Positions 19,398 to 28,935 of a stretch of 64,000 bases of DNA are shown here, one piece after another. The notes below the pieces were generated by a model. It did not search any database. It was not told where the DNA came from and was given only the letters and a program-made list of their open reading frames with translations. Numbering within the stretch: position 1 is the first letter of the stretch; each line of letters opens with the position of its first letter. The DNA lies in contig CANFXW010000006.1 in the NCBI GenBank assembly GCA_947451145.1, positions 1-64,000 on the forward strand, in the 5' to 3' direction. Position numbers and translations under genes: made by a program. This DNA comes from Sphingomonadaceae bacterium. GTDB taxonomy: Bacteria > Pseudomonadota > Alphaproteobacteria > Sphingomonadales > Sphingomonadaceae.

Positions 19398-20864
19398 CTA
19401 CTTGTTCTTCGACATCATTTCTTCAAACTTGCGCTGAAACTCGGCTTCGTTCGCGCCGTTGATCGAATTGAGCTTGGGCAGATGCTCGGTCACCACTGGC
19501 TTTACTCCCGGTGATGGCGCTGCGCCCGGGACGATAACCCGCCAGATGATGCCTGCAGTATCATCGCTGACAAGCAAGCCGCCAGACTTGTCAAAGGCGA
19601 CCCAGGTCGGACGACCACGCACATGATTCTTGTCCTTCACAAAGCCGGTTAGCACGGGCACCGGCATGCCTTGCGGGTTGCCGTGATCATCGAACTTCAC
19701 GAAGATCACGTCATAACCGACAATCGGATTGCGGTTCCACGAACCGTGACGGGCAATGAAGGCTCCGCTGACGAAATCAGGACCCAGCCGCAGGCCGGCC
19801 GGGGCAAAACGCATGCCGAGAGTCGCGGTATGTGCGCCCAGCGCATATTCGGGCTTGCGGATATATTCGTTGAGATAGATCGGCATCGGCGCGTCCACGC
19901 GCTCGTCCAGCTTGTCTTTCCAGTAATACCACGGCCAGCCGTATTGTGCGCCGATCAGCACATTGCTCATATAATCGGGCACCAGATCGGGGCCGAGCAT
20001 ATCGCGTTCGACCACGGTGGCCCACAACTCGCCGCTGGCCGGGTTCCAGTCCATGCCGTTGGGATTGCGCATGCCGCTGGCATATTGGCGTGACTTGCCG
20101 CTGGCGACATCGATCTCCCAGATCGCCGCGCGGCCGGTTTCAGCTTCGATACCGTTTTCGGCGATGTTGCTGGCCGAACCGACCGCGACATAAAGCTTCT
20201 TGCCGTCTTCGCTGAGCAGCAAATTACGCATCCAGTGGTTGCCGGCAGCCGGCAGGTCTTTCACCTTTTTCGGTACACCTTTCAGCGCCGTATCCCCCGG
20301 CGTGTAATCAAAGGCGAGTACTGCGTTGTGGTTGGCAACATAAAGCTTGCCCTCCCCCCAGGCGAGGCCAGAAGGCGAATCCATATCGTCCTGCCGCAGG
20401 GTAAAGCGCTGTTCGGCCACACCGTCGCCATCGCCATCACGCAGCAAGATCAGCGTGTTGGGCGAATCAAAGCCCGCGCCAGCAGCGTTGTATAGCTTGC
20501 GCTGCACCTTGCCCTTCAGTCCGCCGCCTTCTGATTTGTCGACCGGGTGATCGGTTTCCGCCACCAGCACGTCGCCGTTCGGCAGGGTCAGCATGGTTCG
20601 CGGATGATCAAGGCCGCTGGCAAAGCGGTTGACCTTCATTCCCGGCGCGGCCTGCGGTGTCTCATAGGCGCCCCAGCCGACGATATCGGGGATCACCACC
20701 GACGGGATTGATTCGACTGAGGGATCGGCAAGGGTGATGTCCTTGCCCTCTGTGGCCGAGATATCCTTGTCCGATTTGCGTCCGTGGGTGGCATAGAGCC
20801 AGAAGCCCGCAAGCACGAGGGCAACGGCGACTATGACGGCGAGGAGTTTGCGAAGAATGCTCAT
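19398..20864 (-). CDS. PQQ-type sugar (sorbosone) dehydrogenase-like protein
   Basis: Soluble-type beta-propeller dehydrogenase of the L-sorbosone/glucose dehydrogenase family, 488 residues. It is held at the membrane by an N-terminal segment (LLAVIVAVALVLAGFWLYA) with the catalytic domain outside. Propeller motifs include GLDHPRTM near residue 80, PNGMDWNPASGELW and the WPWYYWKD region. The ATG at 20864 is preferred over the frame's earlier codon at 20900. Whether it binds PQQ and which sugar it oxidises cannot be seen. It diverges from msrC. Confidence 0.82.
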   Translation of the reverse strand: MSILRKLLAVIVAVALVLAGFWLYATHGRKSDKDISATEGKDITLADPSVESIPSVVIPDIVGWGAYETPQAAPGMKVNRFASGLDHPRTMLTLPNGDVLVAETDHPVDKSEGGGLKGKVQRKLYNAAGAGFDSPNTLILLRDGDGDGVAEQRFTLRQDDMDSPSGLAWGEGKLYVANHNAVLAFDYTPGDTALKGVPKKVKDLPAAGNHWMRNLLLSEDGKKLYVAVGSASNIAENGIEAETGRAAIWEIDVASGKSRQYASGMRNPNGMDWNPASGELWATVVERDMLGPDLVPDYMSNVLIGAQYGWPWYYWKDKLDERVDAPMPIYLNEYIRKPEYALGAHTATLGMRFAPAGLRLGPDFVSGAFIARHGSWNRNPIVGYDVIFVKFDDHGNPQGMPVPVLTGFVKDKNHVRGRPTWVAFDKSGGLLVSDDTAGIIWRVIVPGAAPSPGVKPVVTEHLPKLNSINGANEAEFQRKFEEMMSKNK

Positions 20865-20929
20865 AGCACACTGGATAAGCGCAGGAGTGACTTGCGGCAA
20901 CCGCGCTGTTGTATAGGCTCTGGGCCCAC

Positions 20930-21412
20930 ATGTACGAATTCGCTCCCGATCCGCAGGCCCCCAAGGGCGAGGTCTACCACGACCTGTGCCAAGCTGCCCA
21001 GGCCTTGGTAGCTGACGAACCGGACAGGGTCGCCAATATGGCCAATGTCGCCGCGCTGATCTGGCAATTCGTTCCCGATCTCAACTGGGCGGGGTTCTAT
21101 CGCGTGGTTGATGGCGGTCTGATCCTCGGGCCCTTCATCGGCAAACCGGCCTGCATCCGGATACCCTTCGGACAGGGCGTGTGCGGCACAGCGGCGGCGA
21201 GCGGCACAACCCAGCTGGTTCCGGACGTGCACGCTTTTCCCGGCCACATTGCCTGCGACGGGGCAAGCCGGTCTGAGCTGGTGGTTCCGGTTCTGCGCGA
21301 CGGCCGGGTGCTGGCCGTGATCGATCTCGACAGCCCCAGCCTCGCCCGCTTTGACGCGCAGGATGCGGCCGGGATCGAGGCGCTCGCTGCCGCGCTCTCA
21401 AGCGCAATCTAA
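20930..21412 (+). CDS. msrC: Free methionine-(R)-sulfoxide reductase (GAF domain)
   Basis: Reduces free L-methionine-(R)-sulfoxide using a GAF-domain active site. The 160 residues contain C75, C85 and C109. Their spacing (10, then 24) matches the three catalytic cysteines C84, C94 and C118 of the E. coli enzyme. GQGVCGTAA and HIACDGASRSE are family signatures. The ATG at 20930 gives the usual length; an upstream in-frame codon at 20909 adds seven residues. A short hairpin with TTTT follows. Confidence 0.9.
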   Translation: MYEFAPDPQAPKGEVYHDLCQAAQALVADEPDRVANMANVAALIWQFVPDLNWAGFYRVVDGGLILGPFIGKPACIRIPFGQGVCGTAAASGTTQLVPDVHAFPGHIACDGASRSELVVPVLRDGRVLAVIDLDSPSLARFDAQDAAGIEALAAALSSAI

Positions 21413-21458
21413 CCTCCGCACGCTGCACCGTTTCGGGACAGCCCCCTACATAATCGAG

Positions 21459-21474
21459 CCAAGCGCTTGGTTTT
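21459..21474 (+). terminator. Short hairpin with T-run after msrC
   Basis: CCAAGCGCTTGG followed by TTTT, 46 nt after the msrC stop. The stem is only 4-5 bp, so termination strength is doubtful. Confidence 0.35.
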
Positions 21475-21552
21475 CTGCGCCTTACGATGCTAAATTCCAG
21501 GTTAACAGGCGGGACTCGGCGTTCCGCTGCTTGAATCGAGAGGGTTTCCCCC

Positions 21553-22227
21553 ATGCGCCAGCGCGCCTTTGCCAGCTTTGCCGTAGTTGCCGCCATGACG
21601 GCATCGGTCCCCGCCTTCGCTCACGATCACGGGATGACCCAGGGCATGCCCCAAAACATGCCAATGCCCCCCGAAGGCGCACGTGGTGGCTGGGATCACG
21701 GTGGCTGGGACCAGCAGCGCGAAGCCTGGCTCACCGAATGCCGCCGCCGCCTGAGCGACAATGGCGTGGGCGGGGCAGTGATCGGCGGCCTGATCGGCGG
21801 CGTTGCCGGGCACGAGATTGCCGGCCACGGTGACAGGGTTCTTGGCACGGTTGCCGGCGCTGCGGTTGGCGCCGTCGCTGGGGCGGCTATCGACAAGGCC
21901 GAAGACCGTGGCCGCAACCGTGATCGTTGCGAGGCCATGCTGCAAGGTTACGGTCCCCAGCAGCAGGGTTACGGTTATGGCTACCCCGCCTATGGTTACG
22001 GCTATGCCGTTCCGATGATGATGGTTCCGGTCATGATGGTGCAACCTCAGGCTGCCCCCAAGCGCGAGTGCAAGGAAGTGGTCACGACCGAATATGTCAC
22101 AACCTATGTCACCGTTCCGGGCCGCGTCCGCTACATCAAGCCGCGTCCGCAATACAAGCGCGTGCCGGTAACCGTGCCCGACAAGCGGGTACGGATGGTT
22201 CCTGACAAGCGGGTTCTCGGCAGCTAA
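21553..22227 (+). CDS. Glycine-zipper envelope protein
   Basis: Exported protein of 224 residues with an N-terminal signal peptide (cleavage near AFA, residue 23) and a His/Met/Gly-rich stretch. A glycine-zipper membrane hairpin follows at about residues 72-115 (GGAVIGGLIGGVAG and VAGAAVGAVAGAA). After it comes a Gly/Tyr-rich spacer and a basic tail with repeated VPDKRVR. Glycine-zipper proteins of this YMGG/17-kDa type sit in the outer membrane; function is unknown. GAGAGGG precedes the ATG. It converges on the dienelactone hydrolase gene with 3 nt between. Confidence 0.78.
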   Translation: MRQRAFASFAVVAAMTASVPAFAHDHGMTQGMPQNMPMPPEGARGGWDHGGWDQQREAWLTECRRRLSDNGVGGAVIGGLIGGVAGHEIAGHGDRVLGTVAGAAVGAVAGAAIDKAEDRGRNRDRCEAMLQGYGPQQQGYGYGYPAYGYGYAVPMMMVPVMMVQPQAAPKRECKEVVTTEYVTTYVTVPGRVRYIKPRPQYKRVPVTVPDKRVRMVPDKRVLGS

Positions 22228-22230
22228 ACC

Positions 22231-22929
22231 CTAGGCCAGGTTCGCCGCGAAGAACGCCTCCGTCCGCCCGTCGGCGAGCTGCGCCGCAGCCTCGTTGCGG
22301 CGGACACCGTCTTCGGCAGCAAAACCGTGGTCGAGACCTTCGTAGTCGTGGATCGTAACGTGCGGATTGGGATCGAGCCCAAGATGCATGGCTTCCTGAG
22401 CCTCCGGCGGGACAAAGCCGTCTGCCGTTGGGACGTGCAGCAACAGCGGGCGGGCAATAGCGTTTGATTCGCCAAGCATCTGGTCAATACCGACGCCGTA
22501 GTAGCCAACCGAGGCATCAATATCCGTCCGCGTCGCCGCCTGATAGGCCACTTTGCCACCCATGCAGTAGCCAACGAGGCCAACCTTGCTGACACCTTCC
22601 GAACCGCGGATCCAGCGGATGGTGCCCTCGATATCCTGAATGCCGGCATCAAAGTCATGCGCGAGCATGTGCTGGATAGCCTGTTGAAACTGCTCGGGAA
22701 TATCCGAATCGAGGTCGATCCCTTCGCCCTGCCGCCAGAACACCTCGGGCGCGACGGCAAGGTAGCCAAGGCTGGCCCAATGCGCCGCCTTCTTGCGGAT
22801 GCCGGGGTTCACGCCGAACACCTCCTGCACCACGATAATCGCCGCCTTCGGTGTGCCTACGGGGCGAACGACATAGGCGGGGAAGGTCTGGCTGCCATCG
22901 AAAGTAGGGATGCGAACGGTCTCGGCCAC
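22231..22929 (-). CDS. Dienelactone hydrolase family protein
   Basis: Alpha/beta hydrolase of the dienelactone hydrolase family, 232 residues from a GTG at 22929, chosen because GAGGAG lies seven bases upstream. The nucleophile is cysteine in GYCMGG, as in true dienelactone hydrolases. A late Asp (TADGFVPP) and His (LDHGFA) complete the triad. There are no chloroaromatic degradation genes nearby, so the natural substrate is unknown. Confidence 0.88.
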   Translation of the reverse strand: MAETVRIPTFDGSQTFPAYVVRPVGTPKAAIIVVQEVFGVNPGIRKKAAHWASLGYLAVAPEVFWRQGEGIDLDSDIPEQFQQAIQHMLAHDFDAGIQDIEGTIRWIRGSEGVSKVGLVGYCMGGKVAYQAATRTDIDASVGYYGVGIDQMLGESNAIARPLLLHVPTADGFVPPEAQEAMHLGLDPNPHVTIHDYEGLDHGFAAEDGVRRNEAAAQLADGRTEAFFAANLA

Positions 22930-23041
22930 GGCGGGTCTCCTCAAATTGCTTTGGCGCTGTCTTTGCTCCGCTCAATGGACATTGCAAGTGCGCTGTGTCA
23001 GCACCATGTTCAACGAAACACGGCGCGAAAGGTGCCCGCCC

Positions 23042-23287
23042 ATGAAAGTAAATGTCGAGATCGATTGCACGCCCGAGGAAGCCCGCCGCTTTCTGGGGCT
23101 GCCCGATGTTACCAAGGCTAACGACGTTTACGTCGACGCCATTTCCAAGGCGATGAAGGGCGTTGGCAATATCGACCAGCTGCAGGAAATGGCCAAGCAG
23201 GTCGCACCAATGGGCGAGTTTGGCATGAAGCTGTTCCAGCAGTTCATCGAAGGTGGCATGGGCAGCAAGGGGAAAAAGCCGGAGTAA
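23042..23287 (+). CDS. Small conserved alphaproteobacterial protein (DUF6489-like)
   Basis: Cytoplasmic protein of 81 residues beginning MKVNVEIDCTPEEARRFLGL. I believe it matches DUF6489 from memory, but function is unknown. It has no membrane segment or signal peptide, and its C-terminus is Gly/Lys-rich. GGTGCCCGCCC precedes the ATG, so the ribosome site is weak. mnmE starts 17 nt downstream, and the two are likely cotranscribed. Confidence 0.75.
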   Translation: MKVNVEIDCTPEEARRFLGLPDVTKANDVYVDAISKAMKGVGNIDQLQEMAKQVAPMGEFGMKLFQQFIEGGMGSKGKKPE

Positions 23288-23303
23288 TCCGGCGCTTTCG
23301 GCC

Positions 23304-24581
23304 ATGACTGACACAATTTTCGCCTTGTCGAGCGGCGCACCTCCTGCCGCCATTGCCGTGGTTCGCGTCAGCGGGCCTCAGGCGGGCGATGCCATGCGCA
23401 GCCTTGCCGGCCACCTGCCCGAACCGCGCAGGGCATCGGCATTGGATCTGCTCGATGGTGAAGGCGAAGTGGTCGACCGGGCGCTGGTGCTGTGGCTGCC
23501 GGGGCCGGGAACCGCTACGGGCGAGGACGTTGCCGAATTTCACCTGCATGGCGGCCGCGCAGTGATTGCCGCGCTGGAAGCCACGCTTGAAACCATGCCG
23601 GGCATGCGCCGCGCCGAACCCGGTGAATTCACTCGCCGCGCCTTTGCCAATGGCCGGATCGACCTCGCCGAAGCCGAAGGCCTTGCCGACCTGCTCACCG
23701 CCGAAACCGAACTGCAACGCCGAGGCGCGATGGCCATGGCCGGGGGCACCTTCTCGCATCAGGTCGATGCCTGGCGCGAGCGCCTGCTCTCCGCCTCGGC
23801 AAGCCTTGAGGCCGTGCTCGATTTCTCCGACGAAGACGATGTCACGCTGCTGCCGGTCAATTTCGCGCAAGGGCTGGACCTGCTGCGGGGCGATATCGCG
23901 TCATGGCTCGCCCGCCCGCGCGCCGAGATCCTGCGCGAAGGCTACCGGGTGGTCATCGCCGGACCACCGAATGCCGGAAAAAGCACACTTTTCAATGAAT
24001 TGGTTGAATCCGATGCGGCGATTGCCACGCCAATCCCCGGCACCACCCGCGATGTGCTCACCCGCCCGGTCGCGCTCGAAGGCATTCCTTTCCTCTTCGC
24101 GGATACCGCTGGCCTGCACGATTCGGTCAGTGACGAGGTTGAGGCCATCGGCATCGAACGCGCACTCGAAGCGCTTGACCGCGCTGATCTCGTGCTGTGG
24201 CTTGGTCCGGAAGGGCAGGGGCCGCAAGGCGCGTGGGACATTGCCTCGCAGATTGACCGTCCAGGTGTCGTGCCGAAGCATCACCCCCGCCATCGCGTTT
24301 CAGCGGTGACCGGCGAAGGCATGGATCACCTGCGTGCCGATCTTGTCACCGCCGCGCGCGCCGCCATGCCAAAGCCGGGGGAGGCTGCGCTCAACGAACG
24401 CCAGCACCAGTTGCTCACCCGCGCTGCCCACGTGCTTGGCGATGCCCGCCATGAAAGCGACCCGCTGCTGATCGCCGAGAACCTGCGCATTGCCCGCACG
24501 GTGTTCGATGCCCTGCTGGGGCGGACGACGACCGAAGATATGCTCGACGCACTGTTCGGACGGTTCTGCATCGGGAAGTAG
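23304..24581 (+). CDS. mnmE: tRNA modification GTPase MnmE (TrmE)
   Basis: With MnmG it installs the carboxymethylaminomethyl group on U34 of certain tRNAs. The 425 residues comprise an N-terminal tetrahydrofolate-binding domain, a helical domain split by a G domain, and the C-terminal FCIGK motif that supplies the essential cysteine. G1 is GPPNAGKS at 220-227 and G3 is DTAGLHD near 269. The ATG at 23304 replaces the frame's earlier codon at 23253, which lies inside the previous gene. A perfect parS site begins at the last base of its stop. Confidence 0.96.
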   Translation: MTDTIFALSSGAPPAAIAVVRVSGPQAGDAMRSLAGHLPEPRRASALDLLDGEGEVVDRALVLWLPGPGTATGEDVAEFHLHGGRAVIAALEATLETMPGMRRAEPGEFTRRAFANGRIDLAEAEGLADLLTAETELQRRGAMAMAGGTFSHQVDAWRERLLSASASLEAVLDFSDEDDVTLLPVNFAQGLDLLRGDIASWLARPRAEILREGYRVVIAGPPNAGKSTLFNELVESDAAIATPIPGTTRDVLTRPVALEGIPFLFADTAGLHDSVSDEVEAIGIERALEALDRADLVLWLGPEGQGPQGAWDIASQIDRPGVVPKHHPRHRVSAVTGEGMDHLRADLVTAARAAMPKPGEAALNERQHQLLTRAAHVLGDARHESDPLLIAENLRIARTVFDALLGRTTTEDMLDALFGRFCIGK

Positions 24582-24597
24582 TGTTTCACGTGAAACA
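24582..24597. promoter_or_regulatory. parS: parS site 1 (perfect)
   Basis: TGTTTCACGTGAAACA, identical to the ParB-binding consensus and symmetric for 18 bp (24581-24598). It sits between mnmE and mnmG, about 2.6 kb from parA. Confidence 0.93.
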
Positions 24598-24653
24598 CGC
24601 GCGCTGCGTAACGGCGCTTTGACCGGACTCATCCACGCAGCTAAAGCCCCCAC

Positions 24654-26519
24654 ATGCGTACATTCGATGTCATCGTTGTTGGCGGAGGCCATGCCGGGGT
24701 TGAAGCCGCGGCCGTGGCCGCACGCATGGGTGCGCGCACCGCGCTGGTGACTTTTGATCTGAGTACCGTTGGCGCGATGAGCTGCAATCCAGCGATTGGC
24801 GGCCTGGGCAAGGGGCACCTTGTCCGCGAGGTCGATGCCTTTGACGGCGTGATCGCCCGCGCTGCCGATGCCGGCGCGATCCATTACCGCATGCTCAACC
24901 GCTCAAAGGGCAGCGCAGTGCAGGGCCCGCGCGTTCAGGCGGACCGCAAGCGGTTCAAGGCGGCGGTGCAGGCTATCCTCCAACAGCAGGGCGATCTCAC
25001 CCAAATTGCCGGAGAGGCTGCCGCCCTGCGGATCGAGAATGGCCGGGTAACAGGGATTGACCTGGCGGATGGCTCGGCTCTGTCGGCACCTGCCCTCGTG
25101 CTCTGTACCGGAACCTTCCTCGGCGGCACCCTGTTTCGCGGCGAGGAACGGATCGTCGGCGGACGAATTGGCGAAGCTTCGGCGCAGGTTTTGGCGGCAC
25201 AGCTGCGCGGGGCAGGGCTGCCGATGGCGCGGCTCAAAACCGGGACGCCGCCAAGGCTGGATGGCCGGACGATTGACTGGGCACGGCTTACCGAACAACC
25301 CTCTGACAGTGAGCCATGGTGCATGAGCGCCATGTCGACTGCGCGTCCCTTGCCGCAGGTGTTCTGCGCGATCACCCGCACCAATCCCGCCGCCCATGAT
25401 GTCATCCGCGCCAATCTGCATCGCTCACCGCTGTTCACTGGCGCGATCGGTGCCTCTGGGCCGCGCTATTGCCCATCGATTGAAGACAAGATCCACCGCT
25501 TCGCTGACCGCGACGGACACCAGGTTTTCCTCGAGCCCGAGGGGCTGGATACGCATCTTGTCTATCCCAACGGCATCAGCACCTCGCTCCCAGCCGATGT
25601 CCAGCTCGCCATGCTGCGTACGATGGAGGGGCTGGAAACGGTCGACATGGTGGTTCCGGGTTATGCCGTGGAATACGATCACATCGATCCGCGCGCCCTG
25701 CGGCCCAGCCTGGAACTGCGCGAGATTCCGGGTCTCTATTGCGCCGGGCAGATCAACGGCACCACCGGCTATGAAGAAGCCGCAGCACAAGGTTTGGTCG
25801 CCGGAATGCACGCCGCCGCTGCCGTGCTGGACCGCGAACCTGCCCCGCTCGACCGGGCCAATTCCTATATGGCAGTGATGGTGGATGACCTGACGCTGCA
25901 CGGCGTTACCGAGCCTTATCGTATGCTCACAGCCCGCGCCGAATACCGTCTGCGCCTGCGCGCCAACAATGCCTCAAGCCGCCTGACCCCGCTGGGGATC
26001 GCCGCCGGGACCGTCGGCAAGGCACGGCAAGGGTGGTTTGAGCGCCGCTGTGAAGAGCGAGAGCGACTGGAATCTGCCCTGACCACCATTGTCAGCGCCG
26101 CTGAACTTTGCCGCGCAGGACTTCCGGTTCGCACCGATACAGGACGTTTGCCGCTGAGCGACTGGATACGCTTTGGCGGGGTTGAGCTGGATTCCTTGGC
26201 CCCTTGGCTGGGAGATGCCATGCCGCTCGATAATGAATTAGCCGCAGAAGTGGCCGAGGATGCTGCCTACGCACCCTATCTCGCCCGCCAGGAAGGCGAG
26301 CTGCGCGATCTCCGCGCCAGCGAAGCCCTGCCCCTGGGTGATGACTTTCCCTATGCCGACATCCCCGGTCTTTCACGTGAAATGGTCGAGCGGCTGAGCC
26401 GCGCCCGACCGGCAACACTGGCTTCAGCAGGGCGGGTGCCGGGCATCACTCCGGCAGCTCTCGCGGCGCTTCTGGTCCATGCCCGCCGCATCTCGGGTAG
26501 CTCGGGACTGGCCGCATGA
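24654..26519 (+). CDS. mnmG: tRNA uridine-5-carboxymethylaminomethyl(34) synthesis enzyme MnmG (GidA)
   Basis: FAD-dependent partner of MnmE in wobble-uridine modification. The 621 residues start with the dinucleotide-binding motif [12 protein letters not shown] (8-19). They contain the two-cysteine region and the [16 protein letters not shown] signature near residue 365, and end in a C-terminal helical domain. Its stop overlaps rsmG (ATGA). A weakened parS-like palindrome lies inside the coding sequence at 26369-26384. Confidence 0.97.
   Translation: MRTFDVIVVGGGHAGVEAAAVAARMGARTALVTFDLSTVGAMSCNPAIGGLGKGHLVREVDAFDGVIARAADAGAIHYRMLNRSKGSAVQGPRVQADRKRFKAAVQAILQQQGDLTQIAGEAAALRIENGRVTGIDLADGSALSAPALVLCTGTFLGGTLFRGEERIVGGRIGEASAQVLAAQLRGAGLPMARLKTGTPPRLDGRTIDWARLTEQPSDSEPWCMSAMSTARPLPQVFCAITRTNPAAHDVIRANLHRSPLFTGAIGASGPRYCPSIEDKIHRFADRDGHQVFLEPEGLDTHLVYPNGISTSLPADVQLAMLRTMEGLETVDMVVPGYAVEYDHIDPRALRPSLELREIPGLYCAGQINGTTGYEEAAAQGLVAGMHAAAAVLDREPAPLDRANSYMAVMVDDLTLHGVTEPYRMLTARAEYRLRLRANNASSRLTPLGIAAGTVGKARQGWFERRCEERERLESALTTIVSAAELCRAGLPVRTDTGRLPLSDWIRFGGVELDSLAPWLGDAMPLDNELAAEVAEDAAYAPYLARQEGELRDLRASEALPLGDDFPYADIPGLSREMVERLSRARPATLASAGRVPGITPAALAALLVHARRISGSSGLAA
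26369..26384. promoter_or_regulatory. Degenerate parS-like site inside mnmG
   Basis: The core TTTCACGTGAAA is intact (26371-26382), but the outer bases differ: 13 of 16 match the consensus. It could be a weak ParB site or a decayed one. Confidence 0.45.
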
Positions 26520-27169
26520 TCACCAATGAGGCCGAAGCGCGCCAATGGGTCGAGGCCCAACCGGGCACAGATGCACTGACAATGGAACGGCTTGACCGGC
26601 TGGCGGCAATGCTTGCGGAAGAGAACCGGCACCAGAACCTCGTCTCAGCTGCCTCGATTGCCGAAGTCTGGCAACGGCACATCGCCGATTCGGCGCAGCT
26701 GCTTTCCCATGTTTCACGTGAAACACTATCCGGACCATGGCTCGACCTTGGCACCGGCGCAGGCTTTCCCGGCCTCGCTGTGGCCTGCCTTTTGCCGGAC
26801 ATGCCGATGCTGATGGTCGAATCACGCGCGCGGCGAATCGACTGGCTGTCGCGCGCTGCCGAATCGCTCGGGCTCAATCAGGCAAAAGTGCTCGGCAGCC
26901 GTCTTGAATTGGTCGCTGACATGCAAGTTCGCGTCATTTCGGCACGGGCATTCGCACCTTTGGGCAAATTGCTTGAATTGTCCGCACGCTTTTCCACAAG
27001 CGACACTGTATGGCTGTTGCCCAAGGGCCGGTCTGCACGGCACGAACTGTCAGAACTTGCTGGTTGGCATCACGCGTTCCACGTGAAACAATCGCTCACC
27101 GATCCCGAAGCCGGGATTATCGTTGGCACCGTCTCGGGCAAGACAGCAAAGAAGGGGAGCAAAGCGTGA
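26516..27169 (+). CDS. rsmG: 16S rRNA (guanine(527)-N7)-methyltransferase RsmG (GidB)
   Basis: Methylates G527 of 16S rRNA; loss of the enzyme gives low-level streptomycin resistance in several bacteria. The 217 residues carry the S-adenosylmethionine motif [16 protein letters not shown] near residue 76 and an acidic strand [14 protein letters not shown]. It overlaps mnmG at the 5' end and parA at the 3' end (GTGA). Two parS sites lie in its coding sequence, so the codons there are constrained by both functions. Confidence 0.95.
   Translation: MITNEAEARQWVEAQPGTDALTMERLDRLAAMLAEENRHQNLVSAASIAEVWQRHIADSAQLLSHVSRETLSGPWLDLGTGAGFPGLAVACLLPDMPMLMVESRARRIDWLSRAAESLGLNQAKVLGSRLELVADMQVRVISARAFAPLGKLLELSARFSTSDTVWLLPKGRSARHELSELAGWHHAFHVKQSLTDPEAGIIVGTVSGKTAKKGSKA
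26710..26725. promoter_or_regulatory. parS: parS site 2 (perfect), inside rsmG
   Basis: TGTTTCACGTGAAACA, a perfect match, coding for the HVSRET segment of RsmG. Confidence 0.93.
27075..27090. promoter_or_regulatory. parS: parS site 3, inside rsmG near parA
   Basis: CGTTCCACGTGAAACA: 14 of 16 match the consensus, and one of the two differences falls at the tolerated fifth base. It begins 91 nt before parA. Confidence 0.8.
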
Positions 27170-27942
27170 TCACCATTGCCGTCGCCAATCAAAAAGGGGG
27201 GGTGGGCAAGACCACCACGGCGATCAACATCGCCACGGCTATGGCAGCTATCGGCTGGAAGACCCTGCTGATTGACCTTGATCCGCAGGGCAACGCCTCA
27301 ACCGGGATTGGGGTGCATGCACCTGACCGCATGGCCTCGACCTATGACGTGCTGGTCGATCAGGCGACGATCGCTGACTGCGTGATGCCGACGCGGATTC
27401 CGGGGCTGGATCTCATTCCCGCCACCGTCGATCTTTCGGGTGCCGAGGTTGAGCTCGTCTCGGTTGAAGATCGCTCTAACCGGCTGCGCACGGCTTTGGC
27501 GCAGCACCGCGGTCACGACGTGGCCTTTATCGATTGCCCACCTTCGCTTGGCCTGTTGACGCTCAATGCGCTGGTTGCCGCCGATACCCTGCTGGTGCCA
27601 TTGCAGTGCGAGTTCTTCGCGCTTGAAGGCCTCAGCCAGTTGCTCCAGACGGTCGAGCGGGTGCAGCAGCGTTTCAACCCCGCGCTGTCGATCCTCGGCA
27701 TTGCGCTGACCATGTTTGATCGCCGCAACCGGCTGACCGATCAGGTTTCGGATGACGTGCGCTCGTGCCTGGGCAAGCTGGTGTTCGATACGGTGATCCC
27801 GCGCAATGTCCGCCTGTCCGAAGCGCCGAGCCACGGCCTGCCGGCGCTGGTCTATGACCACAACTGCTCGGGCAGCCGCGCCTATATGGCGCTGGCGCGC
27901 GAACTGATCGGCCGCCTGCCGCAAGAGAGGAAAGCCGCATGA
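27166..27942 (+). CDS. parA: Chromosome partitioning ATPase ParA
   Basis: Walker-type ATPase that moves ParB-parS complexes along the nucleoid. From the GTG at 27166, overlapping the rsmG stop and preceded by GGGGAG, it has 258 residues. The deviant Walker A motif KGGVGKTT is at 10-17 with the signature lysine. Walker B lies in DVAFIDCPPSLG near residue 124. The lack of an N-terminal helix-turn-helix marks it as the chromosomal type. An A5G7 homopolymer (27191-27202) encodes the start of the P-loop. The stop overlaps parB. Confidence 0.96.
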   Translation: MITIAVANQKGGVGKTTTAINIATAMAAIGWKTLLIDLDPQGNASTGIGVHAPDRMASTYDVLVDQATIADCVMPTRIPGLDLIPATVDLSGAEVELVSVEDRSNRLRTALAQHRGHDVAFIDCPPSLGLLTLNALVAADTLLVPLQCEFFALEGLSQLLQTVERVQQRFNPALSILGIALTMFDRRNRLTDQVSDDVRSCLGKLVFDTVIPRNVRLSEAPSHGLPALVYDHNCSGSRAYMALARELIGRLPQERKAA

Positions 27943-28904
27943 GCGACGATTCTATTGCCCGCATTTCAGTGAACCCGCCTGAAGCCGCTGGTGCCAAGCG
28001 CAAACCCATGGCATTGGGGCGGGGCTTGGGAGCCTTGATGGGCGAAGTGAAGCGCGAAGAACCGCTTATCCAACAGGGATCGGCAAACGAGCCTGCCAAG
28101 TCCGGCCTGTCGGTGTTGGCAGTCGCCTCAATCGAACCCCACCCCGATCAGCCACGCCGCCGGTTCGACGAAGCCGCGCTGGACGAGCTGGCCGCTTCCA
28201 TCGCCGCGCGCGGGGTGATCCAGCCGGTGATCGTTCGGCCCTCGGGGCAGGGGCGCTATCAGCTGGTAGCTGGTGAACGCCGCTGGCGCGCCGCGCAGCG
28301 TGCACAACTCCATGAAATTCCAGCACTTGTTCGTGATCTGAGTGATCGCGATGTCATGGCGCTGGCCCTGATCGAAAACCTGCAGCGCGAAGATCTCAAT
28401 CCGATCGAAGAAGCCCGCTCTTACCAACGGCTTGCCGAGCACGAAGGGCTGACCCAGGCCGAGATTGCCCGGATGGTCGATAAGTCACGCAGCCACGTCG
28501 CCAATCTGCAGCGCCTATTGGCCCTGCCCGAGCCGGTGATGGAGCTGGTTGAAGAGGGCAAGCTCTCGATGGGCCATGCCCGCGCACTGATCGGTGCGGA
28601 GAACGCAGTCACTCTCGCCACTTCGGCAATTGCGGGCGGCCTTTCAGTGCGTGAAGTCGAAAAGCTGGTGCGTAAACAACAGCGCGGGGATGTTGGCCCA
28701 AGCAGCCGTCGCGCCCGGCCCGAACGGCATGGTGCAGAAGATGCCGATATCTCGGCGGTGCAGAGCCATCTCGAGGAATTTCTCGGCCTGCCGGTGCGAA
28801 TTCAGGCCGATGCCGATCCGCGTTCGGGGGCAGTGACGATCCGTTACCGGACACTCGATCAGCTTGATCTGATCTGCCAGCGGTTGACGGGCGGCGGTAT
28901 CTGA
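27939..28904 (+). CDS. parB: Chromosome partitioning protein ParB
   Basis: CTPase clamp that loads at parS and spreads along DNA. The 321 residues start with the RGLGALMG segment typical of ParB. Next comes the N-terminal CTP-binding domain with box II GERRWRAAQ near residue 112. The helix-turn-helix (LTQAEIARMVDKSRSHVANLQRL, about 172-194) reads parS, and the C-terminal dimerisation domain ends the protein. At least three good parS sites lie within 3.4 kb upstream. An intrinsic terminator starts at the stop codon. Confidence 0.96.
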   Translation: MSDDSIARISVNPPEAAGAKRKPMALGRGLGALMGEVKREEPLIQQGSANEPAKSGLSVLAVASIEPHPDQPRRRFDEAALDELAASIAARGVIQPVIVRPSGQGRYQLVAGERRWRAAQRAQLHEIPALVRDLSDRDVMALALIENLQREDLNPIEEARSYQRLAEHEGLTQAEIARMVDKSRSHVANLQRLLALPEPVMELVEEGKLSMGHARALIGAENAVTLATSAIAGGLSVREVEKLVRKQQRGDVGPSSRRARPERHGAEDADISAVQSHLEEFLGLPVRIQADADPRSGAVTIRYRTLDQLDLICQRLTGGGI

Positions 28905-28927
28905 AAGTTGCGCTGCGCGACTTTTTT
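28904..28927 (+). terminator. Intrinsic terminator of parAB
   Basis: Nine-base stem (AAAGTTGCG with CGCGACTTT, one wobble pair) with a 3-nt loop and a run of six T, beginning at the last base of the parB stop. The convergent hydroxylase gene ends 9 nt beyond. Confidence 0.85.
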
Positions 28928-28935
28928 ACCGCTAA

